Source of the DNA: Cryobacterium sp. Y29
Lineage (GTDB): Bacteria; Actinomycetota; Actinomycetes; Actinomycetales; Microbacteriaceae
Assembly (NCBI RefSeq): GCF_002929825.1
Contig: NZ_PJJN01000030.1
Coordinates: 153,424 to 217,423, forward strand
Length of the DNA stretch: 64,000 nucleotides
Reading direction: 5' to 3'
The notes below the pieces were generated by a model. The model made no database searches. It saw only the letters and a list, made by a program, of their open reading frames with translations, and was not told where the DNA came from. Made by a program: the position numbers and the translations under genes. Positions within the stretch are counted from its first letter, which is position 1; each line of letters begins with the position of its first letter. Positions 17,901 to 26,031 of this stretch are shown in pieces.

Positions 17901-19821
17901 TGTTGACACTCAAACCGAAGACTTCACCGTCGTCGGTGTCGGCGATATGTCCGGTGACGTGTTCGGCAATGGCATGCTGCTGTCCAAGCACACCAAACTC
18001 GTCGCGGCTTTCGATCACCGGCACATTTTTCTCGACCCCAACCCCGATCCGGCGCTCTCTTTCACAGAACGCACCCGGTTGTTCGAGCTGCCGCGCTCAT
18101 CCTGGGCCGACTACGGGACCGATCTGATCAGCGCCGGTGGTGGCGTCTTCCCTCGCCAGGCCAAGGTCGTTCCCATCTCGGCTGAGGTGCAGGTCGTGCT
18201 CGGGCTGCCAGAGGGGACCAGCCAGCTGAGCCCGCCGGAATTGCTGCGGGCGATTTTGCTGGCGCCCGCTGACCTGCTCTACAACGGCGGCATCGGCACC
18301 TACGTCAAAGCGAGCAATGAATCGGCTGCGCAGGTTGGCGATAAAGCCAACGACGGCATTCGGGTCGACGGCAGGGACCTGCGGGTCAAGGTCGTCGGGG
18401 AGGGCGGCAACCTCGGGTTCACTCAACTCGGCCGCATCGAAGCCGCGCTTGCCGGAGTCATCCTCAACACCGACGCGATCGACAACTCGGCCGGGGTGGA
18501 CTGCTCCGACCACGAAGTCAACATCAAGATCTTCGTGGACCGAATGGTCGCAGCCGGCAAACTCGACCCGGCCGAGCGGGCCGGGTTCCTCGCCGAGATG
18601 ACCGACGAGGTCGGGCGGCTGGTGCTGGTGGACAACGTCGACCAGAATATTCTGCTGCTCAACGACCGCATGCTCGTGAACAACTGGAGCCCGAGCTACG
18701 AGCGCCTCATGAACTGGCTTGAAGAATCGGGAGATCTGCAGCGCGAGCTGGAGGCTTTACCGACGACAGCAACGCTGCGGGAGCGTCTGGACCGCGGGCA
18801 GGGACTGACCAGCCCCGAGCTGAGCGTGCTGGCCGCCTACGCCAAGATCGAGCTGGCTACCGCGCTGCGGGGCAGCGACCTGGCTGATGACCCGTGGTTC
18901 GGTCGTACGCTGCGCGGATACTTCCCGAAGCACCTGTCCGAACGTTTCGATGCTGAGCTGGACACGCATCCGCTTCGCCGGGAGATTATCGCGACGATCG
19001 TCGCGAACGACATGATCAATCTCGGCGGCATCACCTTTGCTTTCCGTGCGATGGAGGAGACCTCGGCTAACTCGGCGACGATCGCGCGTGCTTTCGTGGC
19101 TCTGCGCGAGGTTTTCGACCTCGACTCGATGGTCGACGAACTCAACGCGTTGCCATCGTCGTTCCCGACCAAGAAATGGACGTCGATCCACCTGGACATT
19201 CGCCGTCTGCTCGACCGTGCCGTGCGTTGGCAGGTCAATCAGGGCACCAGCATGCCCGTCGGCGCGGTCATTGTCGCGTACAAGCCGCAGATCGCGCTCG
19301 TGCGCGCGCACCTCGGCGACTACCTGCAGGGTGCCGATCGCGGGCGCCTCGAAACGCAGGAACAGAAGGCCAGGGAGTGGGGTCTGCCGGACGACCTCGG
19401 TCGCCGCTGGTCGGAATTGTTCGAAGCGTACGCTCTGCTTGATGTGGCCATGATCGCGGCCAGGGCGAACGTGCAGGTCACCCGGGTCGCCGAAATCTAT
19501 TACACGATCTACAACCGTTTCGGCGTCGACAATCTGCTCGAGCGCATCACCAAGCTGCCGCGCAAGGACCGCTGGCAGGCCCTCGCCCGCGCAGCTCTCC
19601 GCGACGACCTCTACTCGACCGTCGCAGACATGACGCGGTCCGTGCTCGACGAAACACATGCCGGAACTGCCGACGAGCGCCTCCTCGCTTGGGAAGAACT
19701 GAACGCCGAACAGCTCGGCCGGGCCCGTAGCGTGTTTGACGAGGTCAATTCGCTCGCGCAAGACGACATGGCGTCGCTTTCGGTCGCCGTACGCCTGCTG
19801 CGTTCCATCGTGCGCCGCTGA
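14971..19821 (+). CDS. gdh: NAD-specific glutamate dehydrogenase, large (GDH2 / ~180 kDa) type
   Basis: 1616 residues from the ATG at 14971, which has GGAGG at 14956-14960; a GTG 19 codons upstream lacks one. It converts glutamate to 2-oxoglutarate with NAD+, mainly catabolically. The N-terminal half holds the ACT-like regulatory modules of the family. The catalytic core carries KVARGGLRWSDR (about residue 814), PTGAKGGFFAKK (about 846), the GDMSGDVFGNGML nucleotide region and GEGGNLGFTQ. The length matches the Streptomyces/Pseudomonas/mycobacterial large class. It fits the amino-acid-degrading surroundings, since histidine and peptide catabolism both deliver glutamate. Confidence 0.97.
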   Translation: MSSGFTRTGPSPSDLSPSGPTLETFIVDYYEHLTDEDAAVYAPELLGARARTHWRVAQRRVPKTAAVEIHNESGRSVVYIVTDDMPFLVDSVTAELVRQHSAIHLVVHPLLIVARSKATNDLVDINRIPASVGVSSAGVSSGDTSAMPNIAHLIATGDDASHLESWIAIEIDSASDDEQASLIAGLAAVLSDVRAAVEDWPLMRTKAMQIALALDTIVDGEHIKDLHQTQQLLQWLDEGNFAFLGYREYNLETQGGEDVLTLVEGSGLGLLRSADDRHQIQHLTDAGRHKARERTALVITKANSRSTVHRPAYFDYIGIKSFDAAGEVDGEQRFIGLFAASAYTSSVTAVPVLREKVEAVMTEVGFPPESHSGKDLLGIMETYPRDELFQIEVPALVTASLAIQRLQERRRTRLFLRPDIYGRFMSALVYLPRDRYNTGVRLRIEKELQETFNSESLDFEARMTESALARLFYRIRLPKDVLADSVDIAALEQRLARAVRSWPEGISDELCKTHSVDDAERLADMWANAFPASYRVDYEITDALQDIGRFEACAAKISRPGLYVYLPRTAGDPGEDARIKLYMTEPKSLSQILPFLQNLGIEVLDEVPFEIQATDERRFYLYDLGLHYPAGVDPVATGALLADSFGAAISGAIESDSLDRLVLQDGLPWHRVVILRSYAKYLRQIGNTNSYGFVANALLANPAVTRGLVALFEARFDPDLADDERMLRVADVREQLRVAMEQVATLDADRVLRTLITLIEASLRTNFFQHKPYLSIKLDPSQIAQMPSPRPMYEIWVYSPRVEGVHLRFGKVARGGLRWSDRREDFRTEVLGLVKAQTVKNAVIVPTGAKGGFFAKKLPDPGRDRAAWMAEGIDSYKTFIRGLLDLTDNLVADVDGEHVVAPHRVVRHDDDDSYLVVAADKGTASFSDIANGLAAEYGFWLGDAFASGGSVGYDHKEMGITAKGAWESVKRHFSELGVDTQTEDFTVVGVGDMSGDVFGNGMLLSKHTKLVAAFDHRHIFLDPNPDPALSFTERTRLFELPRSSWADYGTDLISAGGGVFPRQAKVVPISAEVQVVLGLPEGTSQLSPPELLRAILLAPADLLYNGGIGTYVKASNESAAQVGDKANDGIRVDGRDLRVKVVGEGGNLGFTQLGRIEAALAGVILNTDAIDNSAGVDCSDHEVNIKIFVDRMVAAGKLDPAERAGFLAEMTDEVGRLVLVDNVDQNILLLNDRMLVNNWSPSYERLMNWLEESGDLQRELEALPTTATLRERLDRGQGLTSPELSVLAAYAKIELATALRGSDLADDPWFGRTLRGYFPKHLSERFDAELDTHPLRREIIATIVANDMINLGGITFAFRAMEETSANSATIARAFVALREVFDLDSMVDELNALPSSFPTKKWTSIHLDIRRLLDRAVRWQVNQGTSMPVGAVIVAYKPQIALVRAHLGDYLQGADRGRLETQEQKAREWGLPDDLGRRWSELFEAYALLDVAMIAARANVQVTRVAEIYYTIYNRFGVDNLLERITKLPRKDRWQALARAALRDDLYSTVADMTRSVLDETHAGTADERLLAWEELNAEQLGRARSVFDEVNSLAQDDMASLSVAVRLLRSIVRR

Positions 19822-19897
19822 GCATCCGGTGACGGCGGGTGCGACTCAGCGTGGCTAACGCTGCTGGTTGGCGCCCCGGCGGTCCTGACACCGGCGC

Positions 19898-20131
19898 TCA
19901 GGCATCCCAGCCGCGCGCCGGGAGATTGTCGAGCCAGTCCTCGAGCGGGGTCGAGGTAATCGTGCCGCTGCCGAGTGGGGGGCCGTGCGCTGGCGGCACG
20001 CGAGACGATGATTGCTGATCGAATTCGACGACCGGAGTGATGGTCACAGTCATCGGCGGAAGAGCTATTCCAACGGAGGTCCATGCCTCGCCGGACAACC
20101 TGCTGATCGGATGTAGGTACGTGTGAAACAT
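19898..20131 (-). CDS. Small hypothetical protein
   Basis: 77 residues from an ATG at 20131 preceded by AGGGGT; TTGACA is present on the same strand at 20210-20205. The product ends with the helix-like LEDWLDNLPARGWDA and has a beta-rich middle; no family is recognised. It is the only plausible gene in the 473-base stretch between the glutamate dehydrogenase and the next membrane protein, and could be spurious. Confidence 0.4.
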   Translation of the reverse strand: MFHTYLHPISRLSGEAWTSVGIALPPMTVTITPVVEFDQQSSSRVPPAHGPPLGSGTITSTPLEDWLDNLPARGWDA

Positions 20132-20294
20132 CAAAACCCCTGACTCGATGCGGTCAAAACCGCTACCGGGGTCTGGGGTAACACTCAAACGCTACGCGTA
20201 AAGGTGTCAAAACATCAAGAGTTCTGCATTAACGGTAGGAGAACTCGCCGCCAAAAATGCCAGTAACCTCTGCCCGAGAGAGCGCCGGGTACGG

Positions 20295-20618
20295 CTAGGG
20301 CAGGGAGGCAATCACAATGGCGGCGGCCATCCAAAGTGGCATCGCTAAGACCATGAGTCCGAGGCCGACCCATTGCAGCCGCGCGTACGGTCGATTGATG
20401 CCGCCGCGATTACGAGTGCGCACAATATCGACCACCGAGATGACCATGCCGACGAACATGAGTGGAGAAACCGAAAGCAGCACAAGAACGTTGAGCGGGT
20501 CATCGCGCACAGACGAGCACACTGCGACGCCTGGCACGCAGTAGATGACGAACAGTGCCGCGCTGATCCAGAGCGAAATGGGAATGTGCCGCGTCGAAGT
20601 CGTGATAGTTGCGTGCAT
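20295..20618 (-). CDS. Small membrane protein, unknown function
   Basis: 107 residues from the ATG at 20618, with GGGGGT upstream. Three hydrophobic segments (LWISAALFVIYCVPGVAV, VLVLLSVSPLMFVGMVISVV, LGLMVLAMPLWMAAAIVIA) suggest an integral membrane protein. A short basic loop (DIVRTRNRGGINRPYARLQ) lies between the second and third. No family is recognised. It is followed on the same strand, with about 57 bases between, by nothing obviously related; the mycoredoxin-like gene lies just upstream. Confidence 0.65.
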   Translation of the reverse strand: MHATITTSTRHIPISLWISAALFVIYCVPGVAVCSSVRDDPLNVLVLLSVSPLMFVGMVISVVDIVRTRNRGGINRPYARLQWVGLGLMVLAMPLWMAAAIVIASLP

Positions 20619-20674
20619 GATGCGACCCCCGTTAGTGCCTGCGATTTCTGACAGTAGCACGGGGTGAGGCTGGG

Positions 20675-20947
20675 TCAGACTGTGTAGCCGAGTTGGGTGA
20701 GCCTGGTGCGCACCTCGGCGTCGCTCGGCTCGACCAGGTGCGTGTCGTCGGGAAACACGATAACGGGAATGTTGGTGCGCCCGCTAATGGCGCGGGCGCG
20801 GTCGGCGCCGTCCTCGACGAGGAGCAGATCGACGTAGTCGTAGTCCACCTCGAGGCGGTCGAGCAGCGACTTGGAACGACGGCAATCGCTGCACCACTGC
20901 GCTCCATACATCGTGATGCGCGACGCGGTGGCAGTCGATTCAGTCAT
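20675..20947 (-). CDS. Mycoredoxin/glutaredoxin-like thiol oxidoreductase
   Basis: 90 residues with the thioredoxin fold of actinobacterial mycoredoxins: ITMYGAQWCSDCRRSK holds the active-site CxxC (CSDC), and TNIPVIVFPDD the cis-proline. Mycoredoxin usually has CGYC or CPYC, so the SD pair is a variation seen in the wider glutaredoxin-like group. It probably reduces mixed disulfides with mycothiol in the cytoplasm. Single gene. Confidence 0.88.
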   Translation of the reverse strand: MTESTATASRITMYGAQWCSDCRRSKSLLDRLEVDYDYVDLLLVEDGADRARAISGRTNIPVIVFPDDTHLVEPSDAEVRTRLTQLGYTV

Positions 20948-20996
20948 ATCTCCGAGTGTAAGCGGCGCACCTGAGCGTCGTGGATGGGCGTGTACT

Positions 20997-21293
20997 TTAG
21001 TCGTGCAGGTGGTCGACCTGCCAGCCGGTGGATTGCTCGAGCAGATCCAGAATGTTCTGAGCGGATGCCCGCGCTTCGGCCTGGCCGCGCACGTCCACCA
21101 CGTCGATGGTCAGGGGCAGGCTTTCGCCGAACTTGGGAATCTCCACGTCAATCCGGCCGCCGTCGGGCAGCGCGATGAAAGCGTGCGCTCCAGCCGGGTT
21201 CTCGACGTTCGTACCGAGGGCGGTAGCGATGGCCGCGAGGGCATCGGGCTTGGTGCGCTGAACCTGGGCGATGATCGTGGCAGTGAACGTCAT
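20997..21293 (-). CDS. Conserved hypothetical protein
   Basis: 98 residues, soluble. It begins MTFTATIIAQVQRTKPDAL and contains a glycine-centred beta hairpin (IALPDGGRIDVEIPKFGE) and a C-terminal helix (ARASAQNILDLLEQSTGW). No family is recognised. It diverges from the next small gene with only 62 bases between the two starts, so the two promoters must overlap. Confidence 0.65.
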   Translation of the reverse strand: MTFTATIIAQVQRTKPDALAAIATALGTNVENPAGAHAFIALPDGGRIDVEIPKFGESLPLTIDVVDVRGQAEARASAQNILDLLEQSTGWQVDHLHD

Positions 21294-21355
21294 GGGGCTC
21301 CGAATGTGAGGGGTTGAGGACTCGTTCAGTAAAGCAGTACCCGTACCCTGAATCC

Positions 21356-21646
21356 ATGCCTTCTTATCGCGTCACCATGAGTATCGAATCCCTGCACCCG
21401 GGAACCATGCCTGCTTCGGTCGTGCCCCGGGCGGCGGCTGCGGCCGCCGAATTCACCACGGTGGAAGCATCCGATCTGACGATCGTCGCCGGTGCAGCCC
21501 GGGTCATCGTGCGTTTCACGGCGGATGACTCGGCGTCGGCACTGCAGATCGGCGCCCACGTCGTGGCAGATTTGCGGGTCGTCGCCGAGTTGCGGGCGTC
21601 GCTGATCACCGAGCGAGTCAAAGGAACCTGGGTGCCGGTGCACTGA
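21356..21646 (+). CDS. Conserved hypothetical protein
   Basis: 96 residues from the ATG at 21356 (the frame opens at 21314 but that part overlaps the divergent promoter region). The pattern is beta-helix-beta: MPSYRVTMSIESL, then an Ala-rich helix, ARVIVRFTADD and a helix ALQIGAHVVADL. It looks like a small alpha/beta sandwich domain; the function is unknown. I recall similar proteins only as hypothetical proteins of Microbacteriaceae. Confidence 0.6.
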   Translation: MPSYRVTMSIESLHPGTMPASVVPRAAAAAAEFTTVEASDLTIVAGAARVIVRFTADDSASALQIGAHVVADLRVVAELRASLITERVKGTWVPVH

Positions 21647-21723
21647 CCTCGACGTTCGTGCGGTGTCGCACGCGGGCGCGGGCGACACGAAGTCGGCCGC
21701 GCCCGTGTGCATATTTTGCGAAG

Positions 21724-22500
21724 CTACTCGACGGGCGCGGTGACCGTGTTGCTCTGCAGCGTGACGGCCGTCTGGGCCAGGAGGCGTCCGTTGATGGTCG
21801 CTCCAGTCTTCATGGCGATCATCGTCTGGCTGAGGATGGTGCCTTCGAAGTGCGCGGTCGTGCCGATGGCGACGGATCCGGCAACCTGCCAGAACACGTT
21901 CTTCGCCTGCACGCCGCCGGCGAGAATGACGTTCTGAGCTGAAGCCTGTTCCAGGTCCTGGGAGATCTGAAAGATGAAGACGTCATCCGCGGTGCCGGTG
22001 AGGGTGACGTCGGTGGAGATGTTCACGTTGGTGCCCCACTTGTAGAGGCCCTGGGTGAGGGTCAGGCCACCGATTTCGCCGGCGCCCAGGTTGATGAAGT
22101 CCGGAGTGGTGCGCCCGGCGGCATCGGTGTAGGCGATCTCGAGGTCGCTGACGGCCTCGGTGAGGTACGTGGCATCGGTCACGATGCAGGAGGGGCCCTC
22201 GGCGTCCACGCTGTAAATCGTGCCATTGGTCACCTCCGGGCAGGTGACGTGAATAGCGGCTCCCGTGATGGGGCTCGCTCCGACGTTTCCGCTGATCGCG
22301 GATGTGTAGACATCCGTGATGCCGGACTTCGAGAGGATAGCAAAGGTGCCGGCCTCTCCAAGGTCGACCACGGCGCGCGGTGCGGGCTCGGATGCGACGG
22401 CTCCGCCGACTCCGATGCTGCCCACTCCGATGATGCCGACGACCAGGAGGGCGCCGAGAAGTCGCTTGCGCGACGATGAAAGCTGTGTGAACGAACTCAT
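21724..22500 (-). CDS. Secreted ice-binding-like protein (DUF3494)
   Basis: 258 residues from the ATG at 22500, with GGAGAGGG upstream. A signal peptide (RLLGALLVVGIIGVGSIGV, cleavage near AVASEPAPR) is followed by one complete DUF3494 domain. It starts LGEAGTFAILSKSGITD and has the marker ISGNVGASPITG, then Thr-rich beta-helix rungs and FEGTILSQTMIAMKTGATINGRLLAQTAVTL at the end. The family is a discontinuous beta-solenoid that binds ice crystals or acts as an adhesin. In cold-adapted bacteria it keeps cells in liquid brine channels. No LPXTG or membrane anchor is visible, so it should be released. A structured leader lies upstream. Confidence 0.93.
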   Translation of the reverse strand: MSSFTQLSSSRKRLLGALLVVGIIGVGSIGVGGAVASEPAPRAVVDLGEAGTFAILSKSGITDVYTSAISGNVGASPITGAAIHVTCPEVTNGTIYSVDAEGPSCIVTDATYLTEAVSDLEIAYTDAAGRTTPDFINLGAGEIGGLTLTQGLYKWGTNVNISTDVTLTGTADDVFIFQISQDLEQASAQNVILAGGVQAKNVFWQVAGSVAIGTTAHFEGTILSQTMIAMKTGATINGRLLAQTAVTLQSNTVTAPVE

Positions 22501-22765
22501 ATTTTTTTCCCTCTCCAAAGACCCGCACGATGCGGGTCGAGGCAGGGCCACGTGCTGATATGGCCGCCGGTGCTGCACACCGGGCTTCTCCCGTTGACCG
22601 GGCTCGCGAGTAGGTGACGCCCCCAAGCCCCAACTGTCGTGCCCTCCGGGCGCAATACGCACATACGTTCGTGCGCCCCCACGACAATGATTCCAACGAA
22701 TAGAATCTGTCTAACCCCAGACTAGGGGTAGTACGGCCGTTTGCCGTGCTTCGTTCGCCGTACGA
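22501..22765 (-). promoter_or_regulatory. Long structured leader and promoter region of the ice-binding gene
   Basis: On the minus strand the DNA before the start codon can form several hairpins. GACCCGCA-TCG-TGCGGGTC (22538-22520) has a perfect 8-bp stem ending 20 bases before the ATG, next to the Shine-Dalgarno sequence. CCGGTG-(5)-CACCGG and GGCCA-(10)-TGGCC stems lie just upstream of it. Farther upstream, GGGCGCA/TGCGCCC pair across 22638-22680. I do not recognise a named riboswitch class; it could be an RNA thermometer or protein-bound leader. Confidence 0.45.
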
Positions 22766-23365
22766 CTAGACGATAGGGTCCATCGAGCTCAGGTGCGAGG
22801 AGTCGTTCCACATCTGCAACACGCGGTTCTCGCGCTCCCAACCGAGCGTTGACACGGTTGCGGTGCCGAGGCTCAGGCTCTTGCCCGCGACGGCGGGCAG
22901 GCCCATCCAGCGCGCGGTCATAATGCGCAGAAAGTGTCCATGGGCGAAAATGGCCACCCGGCCCTCGGCTGCGAGGCAGGCGTCGATGGCGAGATCGGCC
23001 CGTGCGCCCACTTCCTCCACGGATTCACCACCCACAATAGGATCACCCCACACGGTCCAGCCCGGAATTTCCGAGCGGATGTCCGCGGTTCGGCGTCCCT
23101 CGTACACCCCGTAATCCCATTCCAGTACGTCGTCGGTGGCCACGCCCTGCGCGCCGTAACCGGCCCGTTCCATGGTTTCCCAGGCACGCACCAGCGGGCT
23201 CGAGTAGACCCGATCGAAGTGTCGACCGTCCAGCATCTCGCCGAGAGCATCCCCTTGACGGCGCCCGAAGTCGGTCAGTGGAATGTCGGTGCGCCCGGTG
23301 TGCTGACCGGAGATGCTCCACTCGGTCTGCCCGTGGCGAATAAGAACGATGTCGTTCTGGGTCAT
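22766..23365 (-). CDS. Histidine phosphatase family (phosphoglycerate mutase-like) protein
   Basis: 199 residues. The catalytic motif is LIRHGQTEWS near the N-terminus (phospho-accepting His), followed by HTGRTDIPLTDFGRRQG, the YSSPLVRAWETM arginine motif and the second histidine in IFAHGHFLRIM. The length suits small cytoplasmic acid phosphatases of the GpmB/CobC type; the substrate is not predictable. Single gene, divergent from the endonuclease-like gene. Confidence 0.93.
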   Translation of the reverse strand: MTQNDIVLIRHGQTEWSISGQHTGRTDIPLTDFGRRQGDALGEMLDGRHFDRVYSSPLVRAWETMERAGYGAQGVATDDVLEWDYGVYEGRRTADIRSEIPGWTVWGDPIVGGESVEEVGARADLAIDACLAAEGRVAIFAHGHFLRIMTARWMGLPAVAGKSLSLGTATVSTLGWERENRVLQMWNDSSHLSSMDPIV

Positions 23366-23586
23366 GCGGCTCCCTCGCGTGTGCCGCAGGAACGCGGCCG
23401 ACCAAGTCTATGTTTCGTGCGCCGGGCAGCCCCGACCGGGAACGCCTCGGCGTCGACCCTTCGGTCCGAAAAAGTCGGCAGGCTGGATGCCACCTGCGCA
23501 TGTGTGAACTGACCCCGGATGTTCAATTTCGACCCCGGTGAGAGTCGTAGGCTGGAGGTCTAGCCATTGAGTCTGAGACGGGTGCC

Positions 23587-24348
23587 ATGAGGGTCATTAG
23601 TTACAACCTCCGCAAGAACCGTGCCAGCGGCGAACTCGTCGCCCTGGCCGAACGGTACAGTCCCAACATTCTCTGCCTGCAGGAATGCAACACCATCGAT
23701 CTGCCGGCCGAGGTCGGAAACCTCCATCTAGCCGATTCGACTCATCGCAATCGCCTCGGCCTGGCCATCTACTATCGCAGGGACCGCTTCACGGCGATCA
23801 GGACGCAGACCTTCGCGCTCAAGAAGTCGCTGCACGACCGTGTCGCCGCGCCCGCGCACGAGCGCCTGATCGCCACTCGCCTGATTGATAATGTCGCGCA
23901 GCGGGAGTTCGTCGTGGCATCGTTTCACGCAGCGCCGCTGACCGCGCTCAATTCTCTGCGCCGCAACCAGATTCGCAGCGCCCACGAAGAGTTGAGCGTT
24001 CTGGGCCCCGGCCTGCCGACCCTCATGGTCGGCGACTATAACTATCCCATCTTCCAGGGCAAGCTCGGTAATAAGGTGAACCAGTCCGGCTACGATCTCA
24101 CGCTCAGCGATACGCGCACGTACACCCGTTATAAGTTCTTTCGCGGACACTTCGACCTGGCGACCTCGATGGGCTTGATAATTTCCAATGTCGAGACCCT
24201 CCCGCAGGGCACCTCAGATCACATGCCCATTCTGGTAACGGCTACCTATTCCGACGAACCTAGGATGCAGACGGATGCCGCACATCACCTTGCCAACCCG
24301 GCCGCCTCCGAGTCGGTGTCCATCGAGCGCGCCGACTTCACCATCTGA
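23587..24348 (+). CDS. Endonuclease/exonuclease/phosphatase family protein
   Basis: 253 residues with the DNase I-like fold. RVISYNLRKN and ILCLQECN give the metal-binding Asn and Glu, VVASFHAAPLTA gives the catalytic His region, LMVGDYNYP the Asp-x-Asn, and GTSDHMPILV the final Asp-His pair. The family includes nucleases, phosphodiesterases and lipid phosphatases. There is no signal peptide, so it is cytoplasmic. The substrate is open. Confidence 0.9.
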   Translation: MRVISYNLRKNRASGELVALAERYSPNILCLQECNTIDLPAEVGNLHLADSTHRNRLGLAIYYRRDRFTAIRTQTFALKKSLHDRVAAPAHERLIATRLIDNVAQREFVVASFHAAPLTALNSLRRNQIRSAHEELSVLGPGLPTLMVGDYNYPIFQGKLGNKVNQSGYDLTLSDTRTYTRYKFFRGHFDLATSMGLIISNVETLPQGTSDHMPILVTATYSDEPRMQTDAAHHLANPAASESVSIERADFTI

Positions 24349-24373
24349 GGTAGTGGCCAAACCGCCGCACGCC

Positions 24374-25171
24374 TTAGACGAGCAGCTCGATTATTCCGCG
24401 CGCGATGGTTGCGAACGACCCGAGATAGGCAACGATTACGAGCAGGCGGCGGGCTACGTGCGGCTCGACCACAATGGCCAGCCGGTCACCGATGATGAGT
24501 CCCACGATGCAGGCGCATCCGATGAGCACCCAGACCGGCACGGGCAACTGGGGCAGGTCGGCCGATCCCAGGGCGAATTTTGAGGCCAGGGACGCCAGCC
24601 CGATCGTGAGAAAGTACGGTTGCATGGTCGCGGCGAAGGACCGCTGCGGCCATGCAGTGGCAATCGCGTAAATGCTCACCGCCGGACCGCCGACGCCGGC
24701 CGTCGTGTTCATGAACCCGCTGGTCATGCCGGCCATCACGCGAAAACCGAGTCGGTCGCGCACAACGACCCGGCCGAGATTCACCGATATGGTCAGACCG
24801 GCTGCCACGAGTACGCCGATCGAAATTTCGAGCCAGGATAACGGAATGAACTGCAAAACGTAGGAGCCGGGCACGATGCCGACGACGGCGCAGAGCGCCA
24901 GAACTATGTAGCGCCGCCAGTCCACCTGCCGAAATACTCGCGTCAAGATGATGCTCGCCGTGAGCACCCCGCACACGTTGACCACGATGACGCCGTCAAC
25001 CGGCCCGAGCAATAAAACCAGAAAAGGCGCCGCTACCAGGGCGAAGCCCATGCCCGTGATGCGCTGCATGCTCGACCCCACCAGCACGGCCACAATCACC
25101 AGAACGGTCGTCCACACGTCAAGGTCTCCCAGTTCGGTTGTTGCTATCCACGATACCGGCCCGGGCCGCAC
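24374..25171 (-). CDS. TauE/SafE family membrane transporter
   Basis: 265 residues with about eight hydrophobic segments. The family's repeated motifs are present: MGFALVAAPFLVLLLGPVDGV in the first half and SGFMNTTAGVGGPAVSIYA in the second. Members export sulfite, sulfonates or other organic anions. The frame starts at a GTG at 25171; the true start could be slightly downstream. It is convergent with the phosphatase-like gene and divergent from the HAD gene. Confidence 0.9.
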   Translation of the reverse strand: MRPGPVSWIATTELGDLDVWTTVLVIVAVLVGSSMQRITGMGFALVAAPFLVLLLGPVDGVIVVNVCGVLTASIILTRVFRQVDWRRYIVLALCAVVGIVPGSYVLQFIPLSWLEISIGVLVAAGLTISVNLGRVVVRDRLGFRVMAGMTSGFMNTTAGVGGPAVSIYAIATAWPQRSFAATMQPYFLTIGLASLASKFALGSADLPQLPVPVWVLIGCACIVGLIIGDRLAIVVEPHVARRLLVIVAYLGSFATIARGIIELLV

Positions 25172-25246
25172 CGAATGGCGTCGGTGATGCTGGGTGGCCT
25201 ACCGTTGACACATCGGCAGGTAGCCGGCGCGACGAAAGGACAACGG

Positions 25247-25927
25247 ATGCCCGACCTCAGTTTTGCCACCGAGAACGTTTTGCAGGGGCGCACCTTCGAC
25301 GCCGTACTGTTCGACATGGACGGCACCCTCATCGATTCCACGCCGGCGGTCGACCGTTCGTGGGCCGTGTGGAGCCGGGAATGGGGCGTGGCCAAGGACG
25401 AAACCGCCCACGGTCGCCCGGCGCGCGACATCATCGCAGAACTCGTGCCGGCCGCCCGCGTCGACGAGGCAATCGACCGCATTCTCGCCCTCGAAACCGC
25501 TGACACCCAGGACATCACCGTGTTGCCCGGCGCCGCAGCACTCCTGAACAGCCTGCCGGAGAGTCGACGGGCGATCGTCACGTCCTGCGCGCGGCCACTG
25601 GCGGTCGCACGGCTGGCGGCATCCGCTTTGGTGGCACCGAGCGTGATCGTGACCATCGATGACACCCCGCGCGGCAAACCGTTCCCTGAACCGTTTCTGG
25701 AGGGAGCCGCGCGGCTCGGCGTCGACCCACGCCGGTGTCTGGTGATCGAGGATGCGCCCGCCGGGTTGCAGGCCGGCCGCGCCGCTGGCTGCACCACGAT
25801 CGGAGTCGCCGGAACCTATCCAGCGGGCGAACTCGAGGCCGACCTCGTCGTGCCCGGGCTCGATCATCTGCGCATTGACTGCACTGACGACGGTCTCATT
25901 GTTCGGTTCGAGTTGCCGAAAAACTAA
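25247..25927 (+). CDS. HAD family sugar-phosphatase-like hydrolase
   Basis: 226 residues from the ATG at 25247 (GAAAGGA upstream; earlier in-frame codons overlap the divergent promoter). Motif I is FDMDGTLIDSTPAVDRSW, motif II IVTSCARPLA, and motif III/IV GKPFPEPFLEGAARLG with VIEDAPAGLQAGRAAG. The architecture matches glycerol-3-phosphate or sugar phosphatases of the beta-phosphoglucomutase subgroup with a helical cap. Cytoplasmic; the substrate is uncertain. Confidence 0.92.
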   Translation: MPDLSFATENVLQGRTFDAVLFDMDGTLIDSTPAVDRSWAVWSREWGVAKDETAHGRPARDIIAELVPAARVDEAIDRILALETADTQDITVLPGAAALLNSLPESRRAIVTSCARPLAVARLAASALVAPSVIVTIDDTPRGKPFPEPFLEGAARLGVDPRRCLVIEDAPAGLQAGRAAGCTTIGVAGTYPAGELEADLVVPGLDHLRIDCTDDGLIVRFELPKN

Positions 25928-26031
25928 AGAACGGTCAGCGCTGCCACCCAAATGAACGTAACGTTAATGGGCGGTATGTGCGTTCGGCTTTTCCGAGTGG
26001 CGCGAGCCGCGTAACGAAAGGTTTTTCCCTC

